A DNA stretch of 64,000 nucleotides from contig NZ_CP132335.1 in assembly GCF_030758295.1 (NCBI RefSeq), positions 4,192,412 to 4,256,411 of the forward strand. Reading direction: 5' to 3'. Below are positions 1-9,700 of the stretch, piece by piece. A program made the position numbers and the translations under genes. The notes under the pieces are model-generated. The model was not told the DNA's origin. It saw only the letters and a list, made by a program, of their open reading frames with translations, and ran no database searches. How positions within the stretch are numbered: position 1 is the first letter of the stretch; each line of letters starts with the position of its first letter. The stretch comes from Pararhizobium sp. IMCC21322 (GTDB lineage: Bacteria; Pseudomonadota; Alphaproteobacteria; Rhizobiales; GCA-2746425).

Positions 1-2
1 AC

Positions 3-965
3 CGGTTACGACCATTGCAGGTTGACAGGTTCATCGTATCGCTGGAGTTATCCAAAGACCGCTGGCTGAATACGGTTTTGCGCCTTCCTGGACGCGATCT
101 GGAATGGCTGCGCACCAGCCTGTTTTACAACATCGCTTTGGCATTGATCCTGTGCGGCATTGCCATTTGGTTCCTGCGCCGTGTCACGCGGCCCATGAAA
201 GATCTGACCGTTGCGGCCGATGCGCTGGGACGCGGTGAAGATGTTCCCTTGCTGCCAGAAACCGGCCCACTGGAAATCCGCCGCGCAACATCTGCCTTCA
301 ACGCCATGCAGGATAGACTGACCCGCTTCGTCAAGGACCGCACACAGATGCTGGCGGCAATCTCCCATGATCTGCGCACGCCGATCACAAGCCTGCGGCT
401 GCGTGCTGAATTGCTGGATGATGAAACGGCCAGAGACAACATGATCCGCACCCTTGATGAAATGCAGACGATGACAGAAAGTGTGCAGGCCTTTGCTCGC
501 GACGATGCGGCCAGCGAACCCATTTCAGATGTTGATATTCTTGCGCTTCTGGAGGAATGCGCGTCAATTTTCAGAGCACAGGGCGGGCAGATTGACCTCA
601 CGGTCAATGCAGCACCAATACCGCTTTTGCGGGGCCGCCCCATGTCATTGAAGCGAGCCATCAATAACCTTTTGGAAAACGCAATTGTTTACGGCAAACG
701 CGCTGAAATCACTATCGACTGCAACCCAAAATCAATGATTGTACAGATTCGCGACTTTGGCCCGGGAATACCACAGGACCGCATGGAGGAGATGTTCAAA
801 CCCTTTGCGCGGCTGGAGAGTTCCCGTAGCCGGGAAACCGGTGGTACCGGGCTGGGCCTTTCCATAGCGCGCTCAATCATTCACGCACATGGCGGCGAAA
901 TCAGCTTGCAAAACGCCAGCGAAGGCGGTCTCATTGTCACGATTGACCTGCCATCAGCACAGTAG
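3..965 (+). CDS. sensor histidine kinase, C-terminal part (5' end outside window)
   Basis: The reading frame is open to the left edge, so the true start lies outside; a TTG at 15 is only an internal codon. Counting from that codon, a membrane segment lies at about residues 37-54, then a HAMP linker, then a HisKA box with the phospho-acceptor in AAISHDLRTP (His about 118). The HATPase domain shows the N box (NNLLENA), G1 (DFGPGIP), and G2 (GGTGLGLSIA). The C-terminal layout is that of EnvZ/OmpR-type kinases, which autophosphorylate on His and pass phosphate to a response regulator. The partner regulator is not in the window. The next gene starts 6 bp downstream on the same strand, so they may be cotranscribed. 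Ligand unknown. Confidence 0.93.
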   Translation, partial: RLRPLQVDRFIVSLELSKDRWLNTVLRLPGRDLEWLRTSLFYNIALALILCGIAIWFLRRVTRPMKDLTVAADALGRGEDVPLLPETGPLEIRRATSAFNAMQDRLTRFVKDRTQMLAAISHDLRTPITSLRLRAELLDDETARDNMIRTLDEMQTMTESVQAFARDDAASEPISDVDILALLEECASIFRAQGGQIDLTVNAAPIPLLRGRPMSLKRAINNLLENAIVYGKRAEITIDCNPKSMIVQIRDFGPGIPQDRMEEMFKPFARLESSRSRETGGTGLGLSIARSIIHAHGGEISLQNASEGGLIVTIDLPSAQ

Positions 966-971
966 AGTTTC

Positions 972-1955
972 GTGCCTGTTTCCTTAGCCACACCATTTTT
1001 GATCATTGCCCGCAACGCCCAATGGGTTCTGGTGGCCGGCCTTGTTGGTGGCATCGCGTTTCCGGCAGCTGCAGGCGTTCTGCGCCCCCATATTCCGGAA
1101 ATGGTGGCTATCATTCTGTTTGTCTCCGCACTGCGCATAGAAGTCAGCGCCTTGCATGTAAACAGACGTCAGGCGCTGGCAGATGTTGCCGTCGTCCTGA
1201 CGCTGCAGCTGATTACACCGCTGCTTGTCTTTGCAATCCTCACGGCCCTGCCCGTGCCGGAACTGTGGCGGGATATTCTGACCGTGGTTTATGCGGGCGC
1301 CTCAATTTCAGGCGCGCCAGCCTTTGCCATGCTGATGGGGCTGGATGGTGCCAGGGCCATGCGCCTTCTCATCATCGGTACGACTTTGCTGCCTTTGACC
1401 TCCTTCCCGATTTTTTCCCTGTTGCCGAATGTGGCAACGGAAACATCGCTTTGGTTGGTCTCGCTTAAATTGCTTGGCCTTATAGGGATCGCCGGCATTG
1501 CCGCCCTGCTGCTAAGACGCCCGGTCACCAAAGCGCTCGGGGAACGGGCACCACAAATTCTGAACGGCATAAACACCCTTGCACTGGCCATCTTTGTGTT
1601 GGCCCTGATGGACGCCATTCAACCGGTATTGCTCACCAATCCGCTGCGCGTCTTGTGGGTTCTTGTGATTTCCTGCATCGCCAATCTTGGTGCTCAAATT
1701 CTACACGCCACCATCATCACAATGCGGGCACGCGCCAAAGGCAGATCACCAACGGCTTCCGAGCTAACTCCTGCCGTGCCGTCGGGCAACCGCAATCTGG
1801 CGCTGTTTCTGGCAGCGCTTCCGGTTGGTGTCACGGCTCCATGGCTGCTGTTTATCGGTTGTTTTCAGGTGCCGATGTATCTCACCCCGCTTGTGATGCG
1901 GCCTCTTTTGCGATGGCTTCAGGGGAACGAGGCCAAAGCGACGCCAGAATCCTGA
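972..1955 (+). CDS. bile acid:sodium symporter-like (SBF-type) membrane transporter
   Basis: This 327-residue protein is almost entirely hydrophobic, with about nine or ten predicted membrane spans and a repeat-like organisation typical of the SBF/BASS transporter superfamily. The phrase YAGASISGAPAFAML in the middle resembles the unwound helix region of that fold. The start is a GTG 6 bp after the kinase stop. Substrate cannot be read from sequence; these carriers usually move organic anions with sodium. The last 74 bp overlap the end of the convergent gene on the other strand. The family call rests on general pattern, so other multi-span permeases remain possible. Confidence 0.6.
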   Translation: MPVSLATPFLIIARNAQWVLVAGLVGGIAFPAAAGVLRPHIPEMVAIILFVSALRIEVSALHVNRRQALADVAVVLTLQLITPLLVFAILTALPVPELWRDILTVVYAGASISGAPAFAMLMGLDGARAMRLLIIGTTLLPLTSFPIFSLLPNVATETSLWLVSLKLLGLIGIAGIAALLLRRPVTKALGERAPQILNGINTLALAIFVLALMDAIQPVLLTNPLRVLWVLVISCIANLGAQILHATIITMRARAKGRSPTASELTPAVPSGNRNLALFLAALPVGVTAPWLLFIGCFQVPMYLTPLVMRPLLRWLQGNEAKATPES

Positions 1956-2835
1956 CCACAATCAGCGTAAACACCACCCGGCCCACCAGAATGACCCAGA
2001 TATTGGCACCCAAGGCCAGCATGATGCCGGTATCCTCAATCAATCCGTGAGACAGGGACAGCCAGCACAGTGCCAGTGTCTTCGCACGCAGCGAAAAATT
2101 CTTCTCACGGGATTCGCCGATAATCAGCCCACCACCATACATCAGCCCAAGCAGAACACCGATAGTGGTTAAAGGCGCAATCTCGCGGTTAAGGCCTGAC
2201 AAGCGGATCAGTGGAATAGAGGCTCTGGTGAAGAGGTCGGTAAACCCGGTCTTCTCGCTGATATCAAGCGCAACAAACAGCACGACAATAATCACGAGAA
2301 CCACCAGCATGGTTTTTGCGGACGCGACCGCATATTGCCAATGGCTGATATCCTCACTGCCCCCGGCCGTAAACAGCGACAGATCAACCGGGCCCTGCAG
2401 AATGGACAACCAGTCACAAATCCAGAACACCATGACACCATAGACAATGGCCCCGAAAAACCGCAGCAAAACGGTTCCGATAAAGGTCACGCCGGTACGT
2501 TTGACGATGGCCTGTTCAATGGGCAGCGCGTGGGCAATCAGCATGATGGATGCCAGAATACTGAGCTGTGCCATGTTCATCTCAACACCGGCCAGCACTG
2601 GCAGAGCGCCAAAGCCTGCATAAATGCCAACCAGCAATGCACTGCCCCAGACAATACCGGTTTCGGCAGGCAGGCCCATCAGACCCATCACTGGCTCAAG
2701 TGCGGGTCCCATGGCATCAATCAATCCATAGACCTCAGCAATTCGAACCAGAATAAGCACCGGAATCATGACCTTGCAAAGATCAACAAAGGTAAGCCAG
2801 CTCTTATCAAACAGTCTTTTGAAATAATTGGACAT
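1882..2835 (-). CDS. nucleoside-recognition (Gate) domain membrane protein
   Basis: The ATG at 2835 gives a 317-residue protein; an in-frame TTG at 2856 would add seven residues. Two blocks of hydrophobic helices flank the Gate-domain style motifs (GSALLVGIYAGFGALPVLAG near the N-terminal third, MYGGGLIIGESR near the C-terminal third), as in the SpmA/YjiH group. Such proteins are membrane proteins of poorly known role, sometimes linked to nucleoside or ion movement. It is the third gene of a leftward unit after a TAXI binding protein and its TRAP permease, 27 bp behind the permease stop, so it may serve the same uptake system. The 3' end overlaps the convergent SBF-like gene by 74 bp. Confidence 0.72.
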   Translation of the reverse strand: MSNYFKRLFDKSWLTFVDLCKVMIPVLILVRIAEVYGLIDAMGPALEPVMGLMGLPAETGIVWGSALLVGIYAGFGALPVLAGVEMNMAQLSILASIMLIAHALPIEQAIVKRTGVTFIGTVLLRFFGAIVYGVMVFWICDWLSILQGPVDLSLFTAGGSEDISHWQYAVASAKTMLVVLVIIVVLFVALDISEKTGFTDLFTRASIPLIRLSGLNREIAPLTTIGVLLGLMYGGGLIIGESREKNFSLRAKTLALCWLSLSHGLIEDTGIMLALGANIWVILVGRVVFTLIVVRILASLWPRSPEAIAKEAASQAG

Positions 2836-2862
2836 AAATGCGCCTGTTGTGGACAAGTGCTT

Positions 2863-4662
2863 TTAGACGAAAAGCACAATCAGGCCCAACACTAAAGCGA
2901 CAAGACGCCACAGAAAAAAACGTGGTGCAATCGCAGCAAAGGATAGAGCCACAAGTGCCACCAAAACCTTGGCAGCCGCAAACAAAGCGATCAGCGGTTC
3001 AGACCCAAGCCCGATCAATCCCGGATTGGCAATCATGCCAAGGGGAATGAAATAAAGACCCAACCCCAGCGCCATAGCGGTTAGCGCGACTTTCAGCCAG
3101 TTCTCTTCCACCATTCCCGCAGCAATAAACACGGCACCACAGACGGGCGGCGTGATGGTTGACAGCAGAGCAAACCAGAACACAAACAAATGCGCCTGCA
3201 ATGGCTCAAGACCCAAATCGATCAAGGCAGGTCCAGCCACCGATATACAGATCACATAGGCCGCCGTTGTCGGCACCTCCATGCCGAGAATCAGACAGGC
3301 GAAAGCCGTCAGCAGCAAGGCAGGCCACAACATGCCGCCGGAGCCGGACAGGATCAGCGATGTGATTTTCACACCGAGGCCCGTCATGCCCAGAACTCCG
3401 ATAATGATGGAGGCACACAGAATAATGGATGCAATCAGAGCCACCTGACGTCCGGCATTCATGAGCACCGCTTCCACACGCGCCAATGTGCGCCGCCAAT
3501 CAAACGACAAATTGCTGTCCACCAGCAGCAAGACGGCCCCGGCGATCATCGCCAGACTGGCGGCATATTGTGGTGTCACTTTAGCGCCGAACATGCCCCA
3601 AAGCAGCACGCCAAAGGGCACCAGGAAGAACGCCGATGTAATAGCCACCTGCCGCAATGAGGGCTGGTCTTCTTTGGGCACACCGCGCAGGGGAAAGCGC
3701 AGGAAAAACATATCAATGCCCACCCAGACAGCGGCAAAATACAACAGCGCGGGTAACAGTGCCGCCAGAATGATCTGCTCGTAAGGCGTGCCGGTCAGCT
3801 CCACCATGACAAACGCCCCGGCCCCCATCAGCGGCGGCATGATCTGCCCGCCGGAAGATGCCACGGCCTCAACGGCTGCCGCCAATCGTTTGGGATAACC
3901 AAGCCGCGTCATGGCAGGCAATGTAATGGCACCCGTGGACGCCACATTGGCAGAGGCCGAACCGGAGATGGAGCCGAACAACGCAGAAGACAGAACGGAC
4001 ACTTTGGCAGCGCCGCCGCGCAACCGTCCCGCCGCAGCCGAGGCCACATTCATGAAGCCCTGCCCCGCTTCACCGGCATTCAAAATGGCCCCGAAAATCA
4101 CGAAGATCGCAACAATGCTGACCGAAACGCCCGTCAACTTGCCCCAGATCCCACCCTCGGCAATTGTCAGTGTTCCCAGAAAGCTTTGCAGCGGTATACC
4201 GGCGTAGCCAAACTCGCCGGGAATGTGCTGGCCAAACAGCCCGTAGGCCAGCGCCAGCGCGGCAACCGTCGGCAGCGGCCAACTGATGGCACGTCGTGCC
4301 ATTTCAAGCGTGACCCCCAACAGAACAACAGCCACACCCAGTTGAAAATCACCGGACAGAGTACCGTATTGGTCACCCAGCATATCCTCATTCAGCGCAA
4401 TCCAGATGCAGTCAGCCACGCCCAGCACACACAACACTGTGCCACTGATGCGCTGACGTTGCGTCTTGGCCATGAAGATAAGCACCCATGGCAATGCCAG
4501 CGCCATATGCAAGGGACGGCTGAGAAGATTGGGCACAAGTCCGGAGAAAATCAGCCAGATATGAAACCCGATGGACATGGCTCCAAGCGCGCACCAAAAG
4601 AGGCGCGCTGTCCCAGACAGCGCGCCTTCATCAGAAGCAATTGAGAGTGACTTAGTTGTCAC
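2863..4662 (-). CDS. TRAP transporter permease, fused 4TM/12TM (TAXI type)
   Basis: The 599-residue product has about 16 hydrophobic spans. The first four correspond to the small DctQ-like subunit and the rest to the large DctM-like subunit, the fused form found with TAXI-type binding proteins. Diagnostic phrases of the large subunit are visible: SALFGSISGSASANVASTG, SSGGQIMPPLMGAGAF and LGMEVPTTAAYVI. It would drive sodium-coupled uptake of an organic acid delivered by the periplasmic protein encoded 22 bp upstream. The gene sits between the binding protein and a Gate-domain protein on the same strand, indicating one operon. Substrate is not predictable from the sequence alone. Confidence 0.93.
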   Translation of the reverse strand: MTTKSLSIASDEGALSGTARLFWCALGAMSIGFHIWLIFSGLVPNLLSRPLHMALALPWVLIFMAKTQRQRISGTVLCVLGVADCIWIALNEDMLGDQYGTLSGDFQLGVAVVLLGVTLEMARRAISWPLPTVAALALAYGLFGQHIPGEFGYAGIPLQSFLGTLTIAEGGIWGKLTGVSVSIVAIFVIFGAILNAGEAGQGFMNVASAAAGRLRGGAAKVSVLSSALFGSISGSASANVASTGAITLPAMTRLGYPKRLAAAVEAVASSGGQIMPPLMGAGAFVMVELTGTPYEQIILAALLPALLYFAAVWVGIDMFFLRFPLRGVPKEDQPSLRQVAITSAFFLVPFGVLLWGMFGAKVTPQYAASLAMIAGAVLLLVDSNLSFDWRRTLARVEAVLMNAGRQVALIASIILCASIIIGVLGMTGLGVKITSLILSGSGGMLWPALLLTAFACLILGMEVPTTAAYVICISVAGPALIDLGLEPLQAHLFVFWFALLSTITPPVCGAVFIAAGMVEENWLKVALTAMALGLGLYFIPLGMIANPGLIGLGSEPLIALFAAAKVLVALVALSFAAIAPRFFLWRLVALVLGLIVLFV

Positions 4663-4684
4663 GCCTGTAAATTACCTGTGTGCG

Positions 4685-5641
4685 TTACTTCTGCGCGTCG
4701 GAAAGTGGAAAATCCATTTCCGTGTAATAGCGCAGCGCGCCGGGATGAATGGCGCTGGTGATGGTGCCCATCAAGTTTTGATCCACGCCATTCCACCAGG
4801 CAGCATCTTCACCCATTTTGGTCTTTTGGTCCCAATAGGTCTTGGTCAGTTGGTAGGCCGTATCATCATCCATATTGGTGGTGGTATAGGCCACAACCGG
4901 CAGTGATGTGGTTACGATGTCAGCCTCCTGCCCGGCATATGTGCCAGCGGGAATCACCAGCCGCGTACGTTTGGTGGCGGCAATCTGCTCATCATCCAGA
5001 GATAGAACCTTTACGCCAACACTGGCTGCAGCCTCGATGACATTTGGCGCAGGCCAGGAACCAGCCGTGACAAATCCGTCAATCTGACCGTTCTTCAGCG
5101 CCGGTACAGCATTGGACAATTCCACATCCGGCAGATTGACCTTTGTTTCCAGACCAAACAGGCCCAGATATTTCGCGCCCTCACGCGCACCGAAAGAACC
5201 CTTGCCAATCAATATGGTCTTGCCTTCCATATCGGCGAAAGAATTGATGCCCGCATCTTCGCGTACGACAAAATGCATGGTCAGCGATGGAATCGGGAAC
5301 AGCGCTCTGATCTCATCAAATTTCGGGTTGCTCTTGCCTTCAAACATGGCCTTGCCACCCTGCGCCAGACCAACAAGTGCTGGCGGCGTAGTGAACACAT
5401 AATTGCCTGGCCGGGCAGCGGCTTCCATGACGTTCTGAACCGAACCCTGGCTTTCCTCAACGGTGACAATCACATCGCCATTTGTTCCTGCCTTCATGGC
5501 CTCGGCAATCTGCACCGCCATCTGATAATAGGACGAACTGGATGATGCAGACTTGTAGGTCACACGCGTCTCTGCATGGCTTGCAAAGCCCGTTGCAGCA
5601 AGCAATCCTGATGCCAGAGCCAAGCTCTTGAAAAGTTTCAT
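4685..5641 (-). CDS. TAXI-family TRAP solute-binding protein
   Basis: The start at 5641 is supported by an upstream GGAGG and by a clear Sec signal peptide beginning MKLFKSLALASGLLAATG and ending at SHA-ET. The mature part begins with the TAXI hallmark (TYKSASSSSSYYQMAVQIAEAM) and contains FVVREDAGINSFADMEGKTI and a GSFGAREGAKYLGLFG segment, which build the two-lobed binding fold. About 318 residues, normal for the family. It captures a small ligand, often glutamate-like or a dicarboxylate, in the periplasm and passes it to the fused permease downstream. It is divergent from the ABC pair starting at 5779, leaving 137 bp for two promoters. Confidence 0.93.
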   Translation of the reverse strand: MKLFKSLALASGLLAATGFASHAETRVTYKSASSSSSYYQMAVQIAEAMKAGTNGDVIVTVEESQGSVQNVMEAAARPGNYVFTTPPALVGLAQGGKAMFEGKSNPKFDEIRALFPIPSLTMHFVVREDAGINSFADMEGKTILIGKGSFGAREGAKYLGLFGLETKVNLPDVELSNAVPALKNGQIDGFVTAGSWPAPNVIEAAASVGVKVLSLDDEQIAATKRTRLVIPAGTYAGQEADIVTTSLPVVAYTTTNMDDDTAYQLTKTYWDQKTKMGEDAAWWNGVDQNLMGTITSAIHPGALRYYTEMDFPLSDAQK

Positions 5642-5778
5642 AAAATTTCCTCCAGAAGTGTTTTGTCGGTTTGTAGTCATTGCATGCTGACAGCCTATGA
5701 CATATATCCGCGTCAAAACAAGCCTCCTCACATCCTCTCAGGCGTATTGCGCCAAGACCAAAGTCTGGGTTCAACTCC

Positions 5779-6771
5779 ATGCTCGATTCCGCACTTCCAC
5801 TCATTTCAGTCAAGAACCTTGAAAAAACCTATGATGGCGGGTTTCAAGCCTTGAAAGATGTCTCTCTGGACATCGAACAAGGGGAAATTCTGGCGCTGCT
5901 CGGCCCCAATGGCGCTGGCAAAACCACCTTGATTTCCGCCATCTGCGGCATTGTGACGCCGACCGGCGGCACAGTCACCGTCGCAGGCCACGACATCATC
6001 AAGGACTATCGCAAAACCCGCGCCATGATCGGCCTTGTGCCACAGGAACTGACCACAGATGCCTTCGAAACTGTATTTGCAACGGTCAGCTTTTCACGCG
6101 GTCTGTTCGGTAAAAAGCGCGATGATGCTTTTGTCGAAAAAACCCTGAAAAGCCTGTCGCTCTGGGACAAGAAGGACAACAAGATCATCCAATTGTCCGG
6201 CGGCATGAAACGCCGTGTGCTGATTGCCAAAGCCCTGTCTCACGAACCTGAAATTCTTTTCCTTGATGAACCAACTGCCGGGGTGGATGTGGAGTTGCGC
6301 AAAGACATGTGGCAGGTCGTGCGCGAATTGCGCGAAAGCGGCGTCACCATCATCCTCACCACCCATTATATTGAAGAAGCCGAGGAAATCGCCGACCGCG
6401 TTGGCGTTATTGCCCATGGCGAAATCATTCTGGTCGAAGACAAGGCAGAATTGATGGCAAAGCTTGGTAAGAAAATGCTGATGCTGGACCTGCATGAGCC
6501 GCTCAAAGCGCTGCCGGATGCCCTCAACCGCCACGGTCTGAAACTGGCAGAAACTGGCGAGCAAATCATCTACACCTACAACACACAGGGCGAGCGCACA
6601 GGCATAACCTCCCTGCTGCAGGACCTCTCCGATGCGGGTATCCGCTTTAAAGATCTCAACACCAAGCAAAGCTCGCTTGAGGAAATCTTTGTCACGCTGG
6701 TTCACGAGGATTCAGCGCAATCAAATTCAAAAGCCGAGACAAAGGCCAAAGACCCGGCGGAGGCCACATAA
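5779..6771 (+). CDS. ABC-2 type transporter, ATP-binding subunit
   Basis: Residues about 36-44 form Walker A (GPNGAGKTT), the signature is LSGGMKRR, Walker B is [12 protein letters not shown] and the switch His lies in TTHYIEEAE. At 330 residues it is longer than the bare ATPase domain; the extra C-terminal part resembles DrrA/NatA/CcmA-type exporters. A permease starts 3 bp after its stop, so the two form one exporter in the inner membrane. The tail after residue 310 is Lys/Glu/Ala-rich and low in complexity. Substrate unknown; drug, polysaccharide or lipid export are all known in this family. Confidence 0.94.
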   Translation: MLDSALPLISVKNLEKTYDGGFQALKDVSLDIEQGEILALLGPNGAGKTTLISAICGIVTPTGGTVTVAGHDIIKDYRKTRAMIGLVPQELTTDAFETVFATVSFSRGLFGKKRDDAFVEKTLKSLSLWDKKDNKIIQLSGGMKRRVLIAKALSHEPEILFLDEPTAGVDVELRKDMWQVVRELRESGVTIILTTHYIEEAEEIADRVGVIAHGEIILVEDKAELMAKLGKKMLMLDLHEPLKALPDALNRHGLKLAETGEQIIYTYNTQGERTGITSLLQDLSDAGIRFKDLNTKQSSLEEIFVTLVHEDSAQSNSKAETKAKDPAEAT

Positions 6772-6774
6772 ATC

Positions 6775-7536
6775 ATGAATCTCACTGCTGTCAGAGCCAT
6801 CTATGCATTCGAAATGAACCGCATGTGGCGCACCCTGTTTCAAAGCCTCATCTCGCCGATTTTATCGACCTCGCTCTATTTCGTGGTGTTCGGATCGGCC
6901 ATCGGCTCGCGCATTCCGGAAATTGAGGGCGTGAGCTACGGCTCCTTCATCGTGCCGGGCCTTATCATGCTGTCCCTGCTCACCCAGTCGCTGTCCAATG
7001 CCGCCTTTGGTATCTACTTCCCCAAATTCACGGGCACGATTTACGAATTGCTGTCAGCGCCCATTTCGTCGTTTGAAATTGTACTGGGTTATGTGGGAGC
7101 CGCCGCGACCAAATCGCTCATTCTCGGCGCGATTATTCTGGCAACAGCCAGCCTGTTCGTGGAACTGCAAATTGCGCACCCGTTCATCATGCTGCTGTTT
7201 CTGGTGCTGACCGCGCTGACCTTCAGCCTGCTCGGCTTTATCATTGGCATCTGGGCCGATAGTTTTGAAAAACTGCAGATCGTACCACTGCTGGTCATCA
7301 CACCCTTGGTGTTTCTGGGCGGCAGCTTCTATTCGGTCAACATGTTGCCCCCCATCTGGCAGACGGTGACGTTCTTCAACCCGGTGCTCTACCTTGTCAG
7401 CGGCTTTCGCTGGAGCTTTTATGAAGTTGCCGACGTTGATGTGACCATCAGCCTCGCTGTCATCACCCTGTTTCTGGTGAGCTGCATTTCCATCGTCTGG
7501 TGGATTTTCAAGACGGGCTATCAGGTCAAGCAATAG
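6775..7536 (+). CDS. ABC-2 type transporter, permease subunit
   Basis: This 253-residue protein has six hydrophobic spans and the ABC-2 signature region late in the sequence ([34 protein letters not shown]), split here only by wording. It is typical of the DrrB/NodJ/YadH permease group. It starts 3 bp after the ATPase stop and is followed by a strong stem-loop terminator at 7549-7579, so the operon is a simple two-gene export system. No accessory periplasmic or outer-membrane partner is nearby. Confidence 0.93.
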   Translation: MNLTAVRAIYAFEMNRMWRTLFQSLISPILSTSLYFVVFGSAIGSRIPEIEGVSYGSFIVPGLIMLSLLTQSLSNAAFGIYFPKFTGTIYELLSAPISSFEIVLGYVGAAATKSLILGAIILATASLFVELQIAHPFIMLLFLVLTALTFSLLGFIIGIWADSFEKLQIVPLLVITPLVFLGGSFYSVNMLPPIWQTVTFFNPVLYLVSGFRWSFYEVADVDVTISLAVITLFLVSCISIVWWIFKTGYQVKQ

Positions 7537-7548
7537 GCTGCACAAACA

Positions 7549-7579
7549 AAAATCCCGGCTCCAGAGGAACCGGGATTTT
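7549..7579. terminator. bidirectional intrinsic terminator
   Basis: A perfect 10-bp stem AAAATCCCGG / CCGGGATTTT with an 11-base loop lies between the convergent ABC permease and cbiM genes. The A-rich and T-rich flanks mean it can stop transcription in both directions. Confidence 0.9.
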
Positions 7580-7623
7580 GAATCTTGTTTCAGGCCGTTA
7601 GGCCAATCTGTTGAATCAGATCA

Positions 7624-8307
7624 TCAGGCGGCGGATGTGTGCAAACGTCCATAGAACAATGGGGTGGATGAAACCGACCGCAATGTTTTTGCGCCGTACA
7701 GAACGGCCAGATCAGCCAGCGGCTCAACCAGAACAACCAGCATGTAGGCGGCTGCGAAAGAGGCAACGGAACTCAGGCTTTCTGCGCCAAAACCCTGACC
7801 GTAAAACGCCCAGAATGCGACCCAGGCAACCACACCACCCTGATAGGCGGTTGAGAGCGTCAGTGCCTGTTTGTAGGACAGATCCACATAGGCCGTCTTT
7901 GGTGCAATGATGCGTTTTGCCAGCGCGCTGATAGCCCACAATGGCAGCAGCAGCGTTGTAACATTCATGCCGTATTGCGGCAGATCAATCGGTGCGAAGA
8001 ACACTCCCTGTGCCAGCAGGCCAAGCGCCAGACCAATGGCCGCCGCGCCGCCGCCAAACAGCAGATACAGTGTGGACCCCAGAATGAAGTGAACTTCCGA
8101 TACGCCAACCGGATAATGCGGCAATACCTGAAAGAACACGAAAACAATCATTGTGGCCGCAACACTGCGCATGGCCAGAGCGGACACGCCGCCATCATTG
8201 CGAATCGTATCCCAGGCCATTTTGCCAACCAGCGCGGCAGCACCGGCTGATGTGGCATAGCTCAGGGCAATTTTAGCGCCGTCAACGACGCCAGGTTCAA
8301 TATGCAT
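7624..8307 (-). CDS. cbiM: cobalt ECF transporter component CbiM-like
   Basis: The start at 8307 is chosen because the protein then begins MHIEPG, and CbiM proteins need the N-terminal Met-His to bind cobalt; AAGGAG lies just upstream. The 227-residue product is strongly hydrophobic with the CbiM-type core EVHFILGSTLYLLFGGGAAAIG and LPQYGMNVTTLLLPLW. It should supply cobalt for cobalamin synthesis. A cobalamin riboswitch precedes it, which strongly supports the role. The usual partners CbiN, CbiQ and CbiO are not in the window; the energising subunits would have to be encoded elsewhere. Confidence 0.85.
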   Translation of the reverse strand: MHIEPGVVDGAKIALSYATSAGAAALVGKMAWDTIRNDGGVSALAMRSVAATMIVFVFFQVLPHYPVGVSEVHFILGSTLYLLFGGGAAAIGLALGLLAQGVFFAPIDLPQYGMNVTTLLLPLWAISALAKRIIAPKTAYVDLSYKQALTLSTAYQGGVVAWVAFWAFYGQGFGAESLSSVASFAAAYMLVVLVEPLADLAVLYGAKTLRSVSSTPLFYGRLHTSAA

Positions 8308-8370
8308 TTTAGTCTCCTTTGCGCACCCGCCGTGCGCCTCGTGTGAATTGGTCTTGCGACCGGTTTGGAT

Positions 8371-8560
8371 GGCAGGTTTCCTGGCTTGTGCCTTGCGCCT
8401 CACTCACCTTCCCGGCGTTCGCCAGTGGCATATCGAGTTTGGCAGTCACATACAGTTGCGGGGGCAGCCACGGATTTAATCCCGATTTGGGTAGCTCGAA
8501 CCGTGTTCCCTTATCTCATCCCGCCCGCCTGTGGCGTTCGGGAACCATCGACCACTGTCT
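8371..8560 (-). promoter_or_regulatory. cobalamin (AdoCbl) riboswitch
   Basis: On the minus strand the order of conserved blocks is that of the B12 riboswitch: GGTTCCcgaaCGCCAC, GGGATGAgaTAAGGGAA, the B12 box region GCTGCCCCCGCAACTGT, and the closing AAGCCAGGAAACCTGCC at 8371-8387. The element ends about 64 bp before the cbiM start and should turn the gene off when cobalamin is plentiful. Confidence 0.93.
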
Positions 8561-8640
8561 TGGCGCAAGATGGTTTGTGAGTAAAGCGGGAAGGTCAGAT
8601 TGATGCCAGGGTCATCATCAGGCGTTCACGCCGGGAAATC

Positions 8641-9583
8641 ATGTCATCGGCCCGGACTGTTCCCCATGCGCTATATCTGCAATCAGTGCCCGGAAAGGCG
8701 CATAAAAATCCGACTTTGTGGTTTCAGAAGAGCCTGAAACACGCGGCCGAATTTCTGCACCTCACACAGCCCGCAATTTCAAAGACTCTTAAAGAACTTG
8801 AGGAAATTGCAGGCGTTACCCTGCTTGAACGCGGTCGCGGCGGCGTGTTGATAACTCCCGAGGGCGAGGTTTTCTTAAGGCACGCCGCCACCAGCCTCAA
8901 CGCGCTGGATCAGGCCTTGAACAGCGTATCTGCACTGCAAAAGGGGGAACAGGGTTCCCTTGCAGTCGGCGCACTACCCAGCGTTGCAGCACGGCTGATG
9001 CCATTGGCAACACAAATTTTCAAACAGGATTTCCCCCACATCACCCTTCTGCTTGAAGGGGGCCAACACAGTTTTCTGGTGGATCGTCTGCGCCGGAACG
9101 ATTGATCTGCTGATCGGTCGGCTTGGCAAGCCCGACCAGATGAAAGGCATATCCTTCACTCAGCTCTATATGGAAGATGTTGTCGTGGTCTGCTCGCCGG
9201 ATCATCCACTGACCAGGTCCAGTCGGCTCGCCGATATCTCATCCTATCAAATCATCTACCCCACACCAGAGTCAGCCATTCGCCCGCTGGTGGACCTGAT
9301 GATGATTGCCAATAATATCAATACCTTCTCCAATCGTATTGAATCAGTTTCTGCGACATTCGGACACGGCCTGACCCTGACCAGCAACGCCTTATGGATC
9401 ATCTCAAGCGGCGTAGTCGCCACAGACATCGCCAACGGAAGACTGGTCGCACTACCAATCGATATGCGCCTCACCAACGGCCCCATAGGCATCATGACCC
9501 GCGCCGAAGAGGACTTGTCACCGCTCGCCCAAGTGTCTCGCCAAGCGGCGATAAAAGCGGTTGAGGAATTGCGGTTGCGTTGA
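8641..9583 (+). pseudogene. PcaQ-like LysR regulator, frameshifted
   Basis: Two overlapping frames together make one LysR-type regulator. The first (8641-9105) carries the helix-turn-helix part SLKHAAEFLHLTQPAISKTL and the linker; the second (to 9583) carries the effector domain (GTIDLLIGRLGKPDQM through IISSGVVATDIANGRLVALP), most like PcaQ, the activator of protocatechuate genes. The break lies near 9091-9097, where LRR is followed by a stop instead of GTIDLL; one base appears missing. The first 40 or so residues also do not match the family N-terminus, which suggests a second lesion in the start region. No pca genes are nearby. A sequencing error could explain the internal break but not easily the odd N-terminus. 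Confidence 0.8.
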
Positions 9584-9700
9584 AGGATGTGTTGAATGTT
9601 CGAAGATTAGGTTGCAGCTTACATGGACGGGAGGCGGTCATTCGCTGCGGCTGTTTAGCAATTCCAAACGGTCGGGCAAGCAGACGATCAACTCCCCGTA

